Positions 26,879 to 35,935 of a DNA stretch of 64,000 nucleotides are shown here, piece after piece. The DNA is taken from positions 62,001 through 126,000 of the forward strand of contig CAIRDP010000027.1 of NCBI GenBank assembly GCA_903877385.1, in the 5' to 3' direction. The notes beneath the pieces are model-generated. The model did no database searches. It worked only from the letters and a program-made list of their open reading frames with translations, and had not been told where the DNA came from. This stretch comes from an uncultured Bacteroidales bacterium (GTDB lineage Bacteria > Bacteroidota > Bacteroidia > Bacteroidales > FEN-979). Position 1 is the first letter of the stretch. Each line of letters starts with the position of its first letter. A program made the position numbers and the translations under genes.

Positions 26879-26885
26879 GATTAGG

Positions 26886-27851
26886 TTATTTCCCTTTTAC
26901 CTCTCTGAAAGCTTCAACAAGTTTAGGCAAGACCTTTAAGGCATCCCCAATAATACCATACTGGGCAGCTTCGAAAATGGGTGCATCTTTATCGGTATTG
27001 ATGGCAACGATATATTTGGAACCGCTTACACCTGCAAGATGCTGGGTTGCACCTGAAATGCCGATGGCAAAATAAAGATTCGGGGCTATGATCTTCCCGG
27101 TTTGCCCGGTATGCTCATCATGGCCTCTCCAACCTTCATCAGATACGGGCCTGGAACAGGCGGTTGCGGCTTCCAGTATACTTGCAAGCTCAACCAGGGG
27201 AGCCCAGTTATCGGGCGACTTCATTCCGCGTCCTCCCGAAACAACGATATCGGCATCGGTAAGAAGAACTTTGCCGGTTTGTTTCTGGGTGTCTTTTACC
27301 ACGATTTTATTTTCAACAGCTTTGCCGGCTACTTTTTCGATGACAACAGGCATCTGTTTTTCAATCAGTTCGAAAGAATTTTGGGCAAGTGTCAACACCC
27401 TGATGCCTGATTTAATGGTGATGTTTGCAAATGCATTCCCCGAGAAGACTTTTTTATAGACCACGAAAGGATCAAGCGAAACCGGGAGGCGGCTAACACC
27501 GGCTCCAAACCCCGCCTTAAGCTTTACAGCTATCCTTGGGGCGATGGCTTTACCCATATTATTGTTCGAAAGGACAACCACCCCGGCATTGTATTTCACT
27601 GCCATTTCTGCAATGGCAGATGAATAATTCTGGTTATCAAGAACATTGTACTGATCACCTTCGATGCTTACAATAGCGGATGCACCGTAAGCAGCAAGTT
27701 TTGAAAGCTCCGAATCCTCAACTTTCCCAATAGAAACGGCAGTTGCGGCGGAACCCAGCATTTCGGCAAGCTTTGCCGCGTAGGAAACAAGCTCGAAACT
27801 GAGTTTCTTGAACCTGCCATCCCAATTCTCAACAAATACTAATACACTCAT
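26886..27851 (-). CDS. etfA: Electron transfer flavoprotein subunit alpha
   Basis: A 321-residue ETF alpha subunit. The C-terminal FAD-binding domain is clear: [33 protein letters not shown], then [18 protein letters not shown] and [20 protein letters not shown]. It shuttles electrons from acyl-CoA dehydrogenase to the membrane oxidoreductase encoded next. The motif wording is that of ordinary ETFs; I see nothing specific to bifurcation. Confidence 0.95.
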   Translation of the reverse strand: MSVLVFVENWDGRFKKLSFELVSYAAKLAEMLGSAATAVSIGKVEDSELSKLAAYGASAIVSIEGDQYNVLDNQNYSSAIAEMAVKYNAGVVVLSNNNMGKAIAPRIAVKLKAGFGAGVSRLPVSLDPFVVYKKVFSGNAFANITIKSGIRVLTLAQNSFELIEKQMPVVIEKVAGKAVENKIVVKDTQKQTGKVLLTDADIVVSGGRGMKSPDNWAPLVELASILEAATACSRPVSDEGWRGHDEHTGQTGKIIAPNLYFAIGISGATQHLAGVSGSKYIVAINTDKDAPIFEAAQYGIIGDALKVLPKLVEAFREVKGK

Positions 27852-27883
27852 GATATTATTTTATACGAATGGATTTACATTGA

Positions 27884-28633
27884 TTAAATAACCTTGGCCT
27901 CATTCTGAAGAAGCTCGACAAGCTGCTTTGGATTTTCGGGGTCAATATATTTGCATGCCGCCCTTGGCTTGGGTTTCTCATAATTAAGCAGTTCGGTCAT
28001 GGAAGCGCTTCCTGTCGGTTCAAATACCCTGATGGGTTTTGTCCTGGCCATCATAATGCCTCTCATGGCGGCGATCCTGGGCTCTTTTGCAATACCCTTC
28101 TGGACAATCGCAACAAACGGGACCGGGACATTTACAACTTCTTTGCCCCCGTCAATCTCCCTGGTAAGAACTGCCTGCCCGTTTTCTATATTCATTGACG
28201 AGACTGAGGAAACCGATGGGACATCCAGGAATTCGGCAAGCATCCCTCCTACCATGGAGCCATTATAATCACTGGATTCAATTCCGCAAAGGACAATGTC
28301 GTAAGCTTCCTTCTTCAGAACCTCCGCAAGCTGGGAAGCAACAAAAATACCGTCGCCGGGATCTGCATTCACTCTGATCGCGTCATCTGCGCCGATAGCA
28401 AGTGCTTTCCTGATCGTCGGTTCTGAACCGGCCAGTCCTACATGAGCTACCGTAATTTTCTGGATGCCGTTGGCTGCATTGTCTTTAAGCTCAAGCGCCC
28501 TGGTAAGGGACAATTCGTCCCATGGATTTATAACCCATTGAATTCCTGTAATATCGAGTTTTTTAGAATCATCGATAAACTTCACTTTTGTCGTGGTGTC
28601 AGGAACGTTGCTGATACATACAAGTATATTCAT
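27884..28633 (-). CDS. etfB: Electron transfer flavoprotein subunit beta
   Basis: A 249-residue ETF beta subunit. It shows WVINPWDELSLTRALELKD near the start, GIESSDYNGSMVGGMLAEFL in the middle, and LPRIAAMRGIMMARTKP-like wording at the end, all typical of the adenosine-phosphate-binding subunit. It is the first gene of the five-gene ETF/acyl-CoA dehydrogenase operon and has a TAAATTTG promoter box about 20 bases upstream. Confidence 0.95.
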   Translation of the reverse strand: MNILVCISNVPDTTTKVKFIDDSKKLDITGIQWVINPWDELSLTRALELKDNAANGIQKITVAHVGLAGSEPTIRKALAIGADDAIRVNADPGDGIFVASQLAEVLKKEAYDIVLCGIESSDYNGSMVGGMLAEFLDVPSVSSVSSMNIENGQAVLTREIDGGKEVVNVPVPFVAIVQKGIAKEPRIAAMRGIMMARTKPIRVFEPTGSASMTELLNYEKPKPRAACKYIDPENPKQLVELLQNEAKVI

Positions 28634-28652
28634 TCTTCGTTTTTTGCGGATG

Positions 28653-28660
28653 CAAATTTA
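28653..28660 (-). promoter_or_regulatory. -7 box of the ETF operon
   Basis: The minus strand reads TAAATTTG, a full TAnnTTTG match, 19 bases ahead of the etfB ATG. No TTTG is found at 17-23 bases further up. Confidence 0.5.
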
Positions 28661-28692
28661 AGATAAAAAAAATAAATGGAAAACGGAAATGA

Positions 28693-29520
28693 TCACTCGT
28701 CCTCAAGACATTTTTTATATTGAGTCATCGCTTTGAGACTCATACCCATACCTGAGAAACCGCCGTCGTGGAAAATGTTCTGCATGGTGACCTTTCTCGA
28801 AAGATCAGAAAACAGCACAATACAAAAATTGGCACATTCTTCGGCGGTGGCATTACCCAGGGGCGACATCCTTTCGGTAAAATCAATCAAAGCATCGATT
28901 CCTTTGACGCCACTGCCGGCAGTAGTCCTGGTGGGTGATTGAGAAATAGTGTTGATCCTCACATTCTTTTCCCTGCCGTATATATAACCGAAACTCCTTG
29001 CAATGGATTCAAGCATGGCCTTCGCATCAGCCATATCATTATACCTGTACAAAGTCCTCTGCGCTGCAATATAAGAAAGGGCAACAATAGAACCCCAGTC
29101 ATTGACGGCATCAAGTTTCTTGGCTACCTGAATGATTTTATGAAACGACATGGCGGATATATCGATCGTCTTCCTGTAAAAATCATAATCCAGGTCGTCA
29201 TATTCCCTGCTTTTCCTCACATTCATCGACATCCCGATGGAATGAAGGATGAAATCAATCTTGCCGCCCATGATTTCCATGGTTCTATTGAAAACATGTT
29301 CAAGCTCTTTTACGTTGGTTGCATCAGCCGGGATTATTTCTGTGTGGCAATGTTCGGCCAGGTCTTTAACATTCCCGAACCTTATTGCCAGCGGGGTGTT
29401 TGAAAGTGTAAAAATTGCGCCTTCCTCATAGGCCTTCAGCGCAACATTCCAGGCAATGGATTGCTCATCCAGAGCTCCGAAAATTATTCCTCTTTTCCCT
29501 TTTAGTAAATTATATGACAT
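28693..29520 (-). CDS. fabI: Enoyl-[acyl-carrier-protein] reductase (NADH), FabI
   Basis: A 275-residue FabI-type SDR that reduces trans-2-enoyl-ACP in fatty acid elongation. The nucleotide-binding start GIIFGALDEQSIAW has the FabI-type spacing, HSIGMS follows the strand, and the active site is ALSYIAAQ...YNDMADAK (Y-x6-K). The insert after the active site (TRTTAGSGVKGIDAL) is the substrate-binding loop. It precedes the ETF operon in the same direction but is separated by that operon's own promoter. Confidence 0.93.
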   Translation of the reverse strand: MSYNLLKGKRGIIFGALDEQSIAWNVALKAYEEGAIFTLSNTPLAIRFGNVKDLAEHCHTEIIPADATNVKELEHVFNRTMEIMGGKIDFILHSIGMSMNVRKSREYDDLDYDFYRKTIDISAMSFHKIIQVAKKLDAVNDWGSIVALSYIAAQRTLYRYNDMADAKAMLESIARSFGYIYGREKNVRINTISQSPTRTTAGSGVKGIDALIDFTERMSPLGNATAEECANFCIVLFSDLSRKVTMQNIFHDGGFSGMGMSLKAMTQYKKCLEDE

Positions 29521-29598
29521 GATGTTATATTCTTAATTAATAATAATTTGGAATATTTACTTAAACTTTAAAATTAACTAAATTCCATAGTTCATTTT

Positions 29599-31254
29599 TT
29601 AGTTTGAAAGTAGTTCCCTGGCAGTTTTAATTGCCGAGGCGGTGACATTTTCATTGCTCATCATCCGGGCGATCTCTTCGACCCTTTCGCTGTTCTTTAA
29701 CTTCCTGATCAGAGTCACCGTGATATCTTCGTTTTCGGTTTTGTATACATTATAATGGTGCTCGCCCTTGCCTGCAATCTGCGGCAAATGGGTTATAACG
29801 ATCACCTGCATTTCACCCGACATTCCCTTGAGTATGTTTCCAACCTTGCCTGCGATATCACCCGAAACACCGTTATCAATTTCATCGAAAATGATAGTTG
29901 GCAAGAGATTTTTCCTGCTTACCATCGATTTTACCGACAGCATCAGGCGTGATAGTTCGCCCCCTGAAGCGACCCTGGAAACTTCGCTTGCAGGAATCCC
30001 TTTATTGGCCGAGAACATGAATTTTACTTCATCGAGTCCCCCGAATGAAATTTCAGTATTCTGACTGATGTCCACGGCGAACTTCGAAGCCGGCATGCCA
30101 AGCTGGGCAAGCCGGTGTTCAACTTCTTTTTCAAATTTAACTTTAACTTCTTTCCGGGCAGCCGAAATAAGGCTGGCTTCCTTTTGCAAATTATTATAAA
30201 TGAGGGAAAGTTCGGCTTCTGCCGACCTGATCTTTAACTCCAGGTTGTCATCTGCATTAATCTTATTTTCAATGCTTTTAATAATTTCAAGAAGTTCTTT
30301 AACAGAGCCTGCCTGATGCTTCTTCTCCAAACGGTAAATCAAGTCAATCCTTTGGGTGAGCCTTTGAATTTCTTCCGGATCAAACTGTACCTCCTCCTCG
30401 AGCTTCTCGGTTTCCTTAAGGATATCTTTCAGGTCGATCTGGTTATTTTTGAGCCTTGAAGCAAGATCTCCGATTGTAGGATGATACCTGGAGGCTGATA
30501 CGAGTAATGCAATTACCTCATTCAGCATCGAAAGTATATTCAACTCGGATCTTCCTGTCTTTTCGGCAGCCAGGAAGAGGCTGCTTTTAATCTCTTCGGT
30601 ATGCGACAGGATATCAAGCCTTTGTTCCGAATCCTCCTGTTCCCCTTCTTTTAAACCTGCCTTGAGGAGCTCATCCAGCAGAAAACGGTAGTAATCAAGT
30701 TCTCCCTTAGATCTTGCCTCCTGGCTTTTGTAATCTTCCAGTTCTTTTTTCAGCTGTGAAAAGTGCCTGAAACCCTGCTGATATTTCTTGAAGGCTTCAG
30801 TCTTCCCAGCATAACTGTCAAGGATAGCCATCTGGAAATCAGCATCATTAAGCGTAACCACGGCATTCTGGGAATGTATATTCACCAATTTATCACCCAG
30901 TTCTTTCAACAGGTTGAGATTCACGGGTGTATCATTGATGAATGCCCTGGATTTGCCATTCCGGTTAATTTCCCTGCGAAGGACTGCGGTATCGTCATAA
31001 TCAAGGTCGTGAGCGCTGAAAAAAGGCTCAAGTTCATATCCTTTAATCAGGAATATACCCTCAACAATGCATTTGCCGGTTTTATCAAGCAGGGAATTAG
31101 TGTCGGCCCTTTGACCCAGTATCAGGTTCAATGCTCCCAGCAGAATCGATTTTCCTGATCCTGTTTCACCTGTAATAACAGATAGTCCCGGGAAGAAATC
31201 GATTTCCAGGTCATGGATTAGGATATAATTATCAATCGACAGCTTCCTGAGCAT
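29599..31254 (-). CDS. recN: DNA repair protein RecN
   Basis: A 551-residue SMC-like ATPase of double-strand-break repair. The start at 31254 is taken because MLRKLSIDNYILIHDLEIDF is the usual RecN N-terminus; a longer frame begins inside porD. Walker A is GETGSGKS, two long coiled-coil arms fill residues about 150-360, and the C-terminal head has ASGGELSRLMLS (signature) and IIFDEIDNGVSGD (Walker B). It is the last gene of the bamD-rpoZ-coaBC-porD-recN block. Confidence 0.95.
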   Translation of the reverse strand: MLRKLSIDNYILIHDLEIDFFPGLSVITGETGSGKSILLGALNLILGQRADTNSLLDKTGKCIVEGIFLIKGYELEPFFSAHDLDYDDTAVLRREINRNGKSRAFINDTPVNLNLLKELGDKLVNIHSQNAVVTLNDADFQMAILDSYAGKTEAFKKYQQGFRHFSQLKKELEDYKSQEARSKGELDYYRFLLDELLKAGLKEGEQEDSEQRLDILSHTEEIKSSLFLAAEKTGRSELNILSMLNEVIALLVSASRYHPTIGDLASRLKNNQIDLKDILKETEKLEEEVQFDPEEIQRLTQRIDLIYRLEKKHQAGSVKELLEIIKSIENKINADDNLELKIRSAEAELSLIYNNLQKEASLISAARKEVKVKFEKEVEHRLAQLGMPASKFAVDISQNTEISFGGLDEVKFMFSANKGIPASEVSRVASGGELSRLMLSVKSMVSRKNLLPTIIFDEIDNGVSGDIAGKVGNILKGMSGEMQVIVITHLPQIAGKGEHHYNVYKTENEDITVTLIRKLKNSERVEEIARMMSNENVTASAIKTARELLSN

Positions 31255-31276
31255 TGTCGCAAATAAGGGGTTGAAT

Positions 31277-32182
31277 TTACTTATTATCCAGAATTGCCTG
31301 GTATTTTGACCCGTTTGCCGGATCAATTTCTTTAAAAATATTAACCACAGTGGCTTTTTCGGAAGGAGGAACCCTTTGGTCTGAATAGATATTTACGAAC
31401 TCATCGCGTTTGGCATCGGTGAGCAACTGAATTGCGAACAATTCAGGTTTAGCATCAAAAAGTGTTTTTATTCCATCAAGGCTTTGGCTGCAGTTTTCCC
31501 TCCCGGCATCTACTTTCTCGTACATCTGGTCCAATCCAAGCCGGTGAAATTTATAGTAAAAATCGGTAAGAGCCGAGTTGCTGGGGTTCACGAAATTCTC
31601 TGCCATCCAGTAACGATTACGGGTTCCGTCAAATGCCTTCCATCCCGGTTCGCTGGCATTCTGGGCAGCTGTAACAACTTCCTGGGCTTTAACCAGAAAA
31701 GCCTGTCCCCCGTTCAGTGAAAAGGAATCGAAATACAGACCAAGGTACATGTAAGTGTAGAAAGCAAGAACAGAAGTAAGGTTTGACGTAAACGTACCGT
31801 CGTTATAATCAAGAGGCTGGAATTCGGTGTACCTGAACTGGAATCCTTTATCTATATAATTCAGGAGGACAGAGTTATAAGCTGAATTGAGTATCGGCCG
31901 CCTTAGCACGAGGTTTATGTTCCCCGAAAATTCATCGGCGCTTAGGCGCTGATTCACCGTTATCAGCATTGTGCATTCTATTCTTTCTTCAACCCTGAAA
32001 TTGTAGCTGGTCCATTTACGGTTGTTGATAAATTCATAAATGGCATTCTGAAGGGTTTCAAACACCCTTTTATCGGTACCTTCCAACTGCTGAGCCGTAA
32101 CGCTCACAATGCAGTTCATTTCCTGGGCTGATACAGAAGCAGCCCAAAAAGAAAAGCCCAGTATGATCAGCAGTTTCTTCAT
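31277..32182 (-). CDS. porD: Type IX secretion protein PorD (DUF4835)
   Basis: A 301-residue periplasmic protein with a signal peptide ending SVSAQ. The body has the DUF4835 wording: CIVSVTAQQLEGTDKRVFETLQ, EFINNRKWTSYNF, LNYIDKGFQFRYTEFQ, then the helical FYYKFHRLGLDQMYEK. PorD is needed for the T9SS that exports proteins with Por C-terminal domains, of which three are encoded in this window (169, 36752, 46571). It overlaps coaBC by one base and is followed by recN. Confidence 0.9.
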   Translation of the reverse strand: MKKLLIILGFSFWAASVSAQEMNCIVSVTAQQLEGTDKRVFETLQNAIYEFINNRKWTSYNFRVEERIECTMLITVNQRLSADEFSGNINLVLRRPILNSAYNSVLLNYIDKGFQFRYTEFQPLDYNDGTFTSNLTSVLAFYTYMYLGLYFDSFSLNGGQAFLVKAQEVVTAAQNASEPGWKAFDGTRNRYWMAENFVNPSNSALTDFYYKFHRLGLDQMYEKVDAGRENCSQSLDGIKTLFDAKPELFAIQLLTDAKRDEFVNIYSDQRVPPSEKATVVNIFKEIDPANGSKYQAILDNK

Positions 32183-33372
32183 TATTTGGAAATAATATCC
32201 CAGATATCTTTGGCAACTTCTTCCTTGGGTTTTACATTTCCCTTGTGTATCACCCCATCGGGGCTTAAGATGCTGATTTTATTAGTGGGTGTACCGAAGC
32301 CGGCGCCTTTATTTCTCAGGGAGTTTAAGACAATGTAATCAAGGTTTTTGCTCTTTAGTTTTTTTTCTGCATTTTCGAACTCATTTTCAGTTTCAAGAGC
32401 AAAACCTACCAGCACCTGTCCTGCTTTTTTTGTCTGACCCATTTTTTTCAGGATGTCCGTAGTGGAATGGAAGTCAACAGAGAGATTCTCCCTGGTTTTT
32501 TTGATTTTATTTCCCTCGGTTTTCACCGGGGTATAGTCTGCAACGGCCGCTGCCATAATGATGTAATCAACCCGGGGAAATTCTTTCATGCAGGCTTTGA
32601 ACATCTGCTCGGCCGATTCGACTTTAACTTCCTTTATACCTCCTGCCACGGTAAGGGGATGGCTTGGGCCGGTAACCAGGGTGACATCGGCACCTCTTGA
32701 CCTTGCCTCATTAGCCAGGGCAACGCCCATAAGTCCTGATGAGAAATTGCTGATATACCTTACCGGATCGATACGTTCAATAGTAGGTCCGGCTGTAATC
32801 AGTACTTTCCTGCCACTCAGCTGGTTCTGCCTTCCGAAAAATGTTTTGAAAATAGCAAGGATCTTTTCCGGTTCTTCCATCCTGCCGGGACCCGACAGCC
32901 CGCTGGCAAGTTCCCCGATCTGGGGTTCGATGATGAAATTGCCGTATGACCTCAGGATGTCGATGTTCTTTCGGGTCGAAGGATGGTTGAACATGTCAAG
33001 GTCCATGGCCGGTGCAATGAATACCGGGCATTTTGCAGAAAGATAGGCAGTGATCACGAAATTGTCGGCAATGCCGTTGACCATTTTTCCAAGCGTATTT
33101 GCCGTTACAGGAGCAAAGATCATGGCATCGGCCCAGATGCCCAGTTCAACGTGATTGCTCCATTCACCGCTCGAAGCACTGAATGGCTCACTGATTACAG
33201 GGTTCCTTGATAAAGTTGCCAGAGAAAGAGGAGTAACAAAACTTTTTGAAGCGGGGGTCATGATCACCCTCACCTCACATCCTTCTTTTATAAGCATTCT
33301 TACCAGGAAAGGAGTTTTATATGCAGCTATACTGCCTGTAACCCCTACAACGATCTTTTTACCTTTGAGCAT
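32182..33372 (-). CDS. coaBC: Bifunctional phosphopantothenoylcysteine decarboxylase/synthetase CoaBC
   Basis: A 396-residue two-domain enzyme for two steps of CoA synthesis. The CoaC domain (1 to about 185) has GVTGSIAAYKTP, SNHVELGIWADAM with the active-site His, and PAMDLDMF in place of the usual PAMN motif. The CoaB domain has ITAGPTIERIDPVRYISN and the dimer segment AAAVADYTP with KIKK. Odd point: where E. coli Dfp has the reductive Cys158 (LACG...GPGRM), this protein reads LASGLSGPGRM with Ser. This may be a lineage trait. It follows rpoZ in the same operon. Confidence 0.94.
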   Translation of the reverse strand: MLKGKKIVVGVTGSIAAYKTPFLVRMLIKEGCEVRVIMTPASKSFVTPLSLATLSRNPVISEPFSASSGEWSNHVELGIWADAMIFAPVTANTLGKMVNGIADNFVITAYLSAKCPVFIAPAMDLDMFNHPSTRKNIDILRSYGNFIIEPQIGELASGLSGPGRMEEPEKILAIFKTFFGRQNQLSGRKVLITAGPTIERIDPVRYISNFSSGLMGVALANEARSRGADVTLVTGPSHPLTVAGGIKEVKVESAEQMFKACMKEFPRVDYIIMAAAVADYTPVKTEGNKIKKTRENLSVDFHSTTDILKKMGQTKKAGQVLVGFALETENEFENAEKKLKSKNLDYIVLNSLRNKGAGFGTPTNKISILSPDGVIHKGNVKPKEEVAKDIWDIISK

Positions 33373-33389
33373 GTTCCAATACTTTAAAA

Positions 33390-33725
33390 TTAGAACTCGT
33401 CAGGCCTTTCTTTATGCGGATTCCTGAAATAAATCTCCCCGTTTATATATTCGTGCACAGCAATAAGCGTAGGTTTGGGAAGATGTTCATAATACTTTGC
33501 GATCTCAATCTGTTCGCGGTTCTCAAATACCTCCTCAAGGTTATCGGTAGTGGTAGCAAATTCGGAGATCTTCTGGTTTAATTCCTCCTTCATCTCAAGC
33601 CCGATCTGGTTCGCACGTTTCGAAAGAATAGAAACCGTTTCGTATACATTTGCCGTACCGTTCGTAAAATCCTCGATATTACGGGTCACAGCATTAACAT
33701 CCGTCTTGATCTTTTTATAATCCAT
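33390..33725 (-). CDS. rpoZ: DNA-directed RNA polymerase subunit omega (Bacteroidetes type)
   Basis: A 111-residue protein with the omega core NVYETVSILSKRANQIGLEMKEEL (split here as NVYETVSIL and SKRANQIG) and a C-terminal part typical of the Bacteroidetes omega (LPKPTLIAVHEYINGEIYFRNP). Omega helps assemble and stabilise RNA polymerase. It begins one base after the bamD stop and is followed by coaBC; the bamD-rpoZ-coaBC order is, as I recall, conserved in this phylum. Confidence 0.9.
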   Translation of the reverse strand: MDYKKIKTDVNAVTRNIEDFTNGTANVYETVSILSKRANQIGLEMKEELNQKISEFATTTDNLEEVFENREQIEIAKYYEHLPKPTLIAVHEYINGEIYFRNPHKERPDEF

Positions 33726-33726
33726 T

Positions 33727-34581
33727 CTAATGAGTTGCTTTACTTGGTTCTGAACTTAATTGATTTAACCTCTTTTGTTCCCTGGCATAAATTGCCTCAA
33801 GTTCTTTCTGGCTCCTGGCTTTGAGATCTTTGGCCTCATTTATGAACATACTTTCGGGATATTGTACAATGAAATCATTATAAGCCTGAATAGTCTTTGA
33901 ATGCCTGTCCTTCTTTTTATCTTCAATACTTTCCTTTGCAAATTTAAAGTAAGATTTCAGGATCATGAACATGATCTCCTCTTTGTTTTTTGTTTCAGGA
34001 TATTCCTTGAGAATATTATTAAACGATGTGATGGCGGCCGAAAAATCCTCCATCCTGAAATACATCTTTGCAATCCGCAGATCCTTAGCGGCAAGCTTTT
34101 CGCGCAGCTTATCTATAAGTTCGTTGCATTCGGGCACCCTTTTGCTGGTGGGATAAGTGTTGACGAACAGCTGCAGTTCCTTTAAAGCTTCATACGTATT
34201 GGTCTGGTCGAGAGTATATACCGGTGAGTTCATGAACAGGCAGTATGCTCCCATGTATGCACATTCCTCTGCTTCGGGGGTGCTTGGATAATTGCTGGTA
34301 TAGCGCTTGAAATAGTAAGCGCCCAGCGTATAGTCTTTCTGGTTATAATAACAATACGCATAATAATAATATATGCGCTGGGATTTGTCGGTTGCCCTTA
34401 CAACATTGATCAGCTGGTCAAAAAGCTGCAGCGCATGAGAAAAATCTTTTTCATGATACAGTTTCATTGCTTCGTCATATTTCTCATCCATGGACCCGCT
34501 TTTCAGGACTTTCTGATAACGGCATGAACCAAGGGATAGGAGAATGATAAGCAGTAACGGAATGGATATCCGGAATTTCAT
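33727..34581 (-). CDS. bamD: Outer membrane protein assembly factor BamD
   Basis: A 284-residue lipoprotein (lipobox LGSC near residue 20) with five TPR units: YHEKDFSHALQLFDQL, YYNQKDYTLGAYYFKRY, YPTSKRVPECNELIDKL, RMEDFSAAITSFNNIL, and the C-terminal YPESMFINEA region. BamD works with BamA to insert beta-barrel proteins into the outer membrane. A TACCTTTG promoter box ends only 4 bases before the ATG, so the mRNA may be leaderless. It is the first gene of the block to recN. Confidence 0.9.
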   Translation of the reverse strand: MKFRISIPLLLIILLSLGSCRYQKVLKSGSMDEKYDEAMKLYHEKDFSHALQLFDQLINVVRATDKSQRIYYYYAYCYYNQKDYTLGAYYFKRYTSNYPSTPEAEECAYMGAYCLFMNSPVYTLDQTNTYEALKELQLFVNTYPTSKRVPECNELIDKLREKLAAKDLRIAKMYFRMEDFSAAITSFNNILKEYPETKNKEEIMFMILKSYFKFAKESIEDKKKDRHSKTIQAYNDFIVQYPESMFINEAKDLKARSQKELEAIYAREQKRLNQLSSEPSKATH

Positions 34582-34585
34582 GTGG

Positions 34586-34593
34586 CAAAGGTA
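34586..34593 (-). promoter_or_regulatory. -7 box abutting the bamD start
   Basis: The minus strand reads TACCTTTG, a full TAnnTTTG match, ending 4 bases before the ATG. Transcription from it would begin at or within a base or two of the start codon. No TTTG -33 element was found. Confidence 0.5.
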
Positions 34594-34615
34594 CGTTTTT
34601 TTGGTGAATAAATAC

Positions 34616-34623
34616 TAATTTTG
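34616..34623 (+). promoter_or_regulatory. -7 box of the alpha-oxoamine synthase gene
   Basis: TAATTTTG on the plus strand is a full TAnnTTTG match, 45 bases ahead of the GTG start. The nearest TTTG (34600-34603) is too close (12 bases) for a standard -33 element. It is divergent from the bamD promoter. Confidence 0.45.
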
Positions 34624-34668
34624 CGCCTTCAGTTTAGATAACGCTTCAATAACTAAAAACGTATTAAG

Positions 34669-35922
34669 GTGGACATTTTTGACAAAGTAGTGAATAATAT
34701 GGGAGCCCTGGGCCAGTTTGCCGATGTTGGCTATGGTTATTATTTCTTTCCGAAATTAGAGGGCGAGATCTCCAACCATATGAAATTCAGGGGCCAGGAT
34801 ATGCTGGTGTGGAGCCTGAACAATTACCTGGGACTTGCAAATCATCCCGAAGTAAGGCAGGCAGATGCAGAAGCTGCCGCAAAGTACGGCATGGGCTCGC
34901 CCATGGGGGCCAGGATGATGTCGGGGCAAACTGTTCATCACGAACAACTTGAGCAGGAACTGGCATCATTCGAGCACAAAGAAGCTGCTTATCTTCTCAA
35001 TTTCGGTTATATGGGGATGATTTCCATCATCGATTCCCTGGTCGACCGTCACGATGTTGTGGTTTATGATTCTGAAGCACACGCCTGCATACTCGACGGG
35101 CTCAGGATGATCCTGAGCAAACGTTTTGTTTACCCCCATAATGACATGGAGAAATTCGAGACCCAGCTGAAAAGGGCAAGGAAACTTGCCGACCAGACAG
35201 GGGGTGGCATTCTCGTGATCACCGAAGGTGTTTATGGAATGGCAGGTGATTGCGGAAATCTCAGGGGAATTCTTCAACTCAAGGAAAAGTACGGGTTCCG
35301 CCTTCTCATAGACGATGCACATGGATTTGGCACCATGGGAGAAACCGGGGCAGGCACAAGCCAGGACCAGGACGTCATGGACCAGGTGGACGTATATTTC
35401 GGAACTTTCGCCAAGGCAATGGCCGGTATTGGGGCTTTCGTCGCCTCGGAAAAAAGAATTGTAAAATCGCTGGCATTCAATATGCGCTCCCAGATTTATG
35501 CAAAATCCCTGCCCATGCCAATGGTAATCGGTTCCTTAAAAAGGCTGGAACTTATAAGGAATAAACCCGAACTGAAGGACAAACTCTGGACCATAGTTAG
35601 TGCCCTTCAGGCTGGTTTGAAATCCAATGGCTTTGACCTTGGGAAAACCCAATCGCCAGTCACACCGGTATATCTTAAGGGTGGCGTAGGCGAAGGCACA
35701 CAGATCGTTGCTGACCTGAGGAAAAATTACGGCATATTCTGTTCGCTTGTTTCATACCCCGTAGTTCCGAAAGGGGTGCTCATGCTTCGCCTTATCCCTA
35801 CCGCGGCGCATACACTCGCTGATGTTGAGTACACCATCAAAGCGTTCTCCGAAGTGAAAGAGAAGCTTGATGCAGGGAAATACAGTTCAGGAATCGTTCC
35901 ACCCGTTGCCGATAAATACTAA
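34669..35922 (+). CDS. Alpha-oxoamine synthase family PLP enzyme (KBL/AONS/SPT-like)
   Basis: A 417-residue PLP enzyme starting with GTG after AAG. SLNNYLGLANHPEV, GSPMGARMMSG and the glycine-rich stretch match the family; LIDDAHGFGTMG gives the ring-binding Asp and FGTFAKAMAGIGA the PLP lysine (usual wording TFSKA). Relatives condense an amino acid with an acyl-CoA: glycine (2-amino-3-ketobutyrate ligase), alanine (biotin), serine (sphingolipids) or cysteate (sulfonolipids). No biotin or sphingolipid neighbours help, so the substrate is open; sphingolipid or sulfonolipid synthesis is plausible in this phylum. It is followed by a membrane protein gene, apparently co-transcribed. Confidence 0.85.
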   Translation: MDIFDKVVNNMGALGQFADVGYGYYFFPKLEGEISNHMKFRGQDMLVWSLNNYLGLANHPEVRQADAEAAAKYGMGSPMGARMMSGQTVHHEQLEQELASFEHKEAAYLLNFGYMGMISIIDSLVDRHDVVVYDSEAHACILDGLRMILSKRFVYPHNDMEKFETQLKRARKLADQTGGGILVITEGVYGMAGDCGNLRGILQLKEKYGFRLLIDDAHGFGTMGETGAGTSQDQDVMDQVDVYFGTFAKAMAGIGAFVASEKRIVKSLAFNMRSQIYAKSLPMPMVIGSLKRLELIRNKPELKDKLWTIVSALQAGLKSNGFDLGKTQSPVTPVYLKGGVGEGTQIVADLRKNYGIFCSLVSYPVVPKGVLMLRLIPTAAHTLADVEYTIKAFSEVKEKLDAGKYSSGIVPPVADKY

Positions 35923-35935
35923 TCAGCCCATTATC

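Noticed and set aside
34600-34623. Full -33/-7 promoter for the alpha-oxoamine synthase gene
   Set aside because: TTTG at 34600 is only 12 bases from the -7 box, too close for the normal spacing; only the -7 box is kept.
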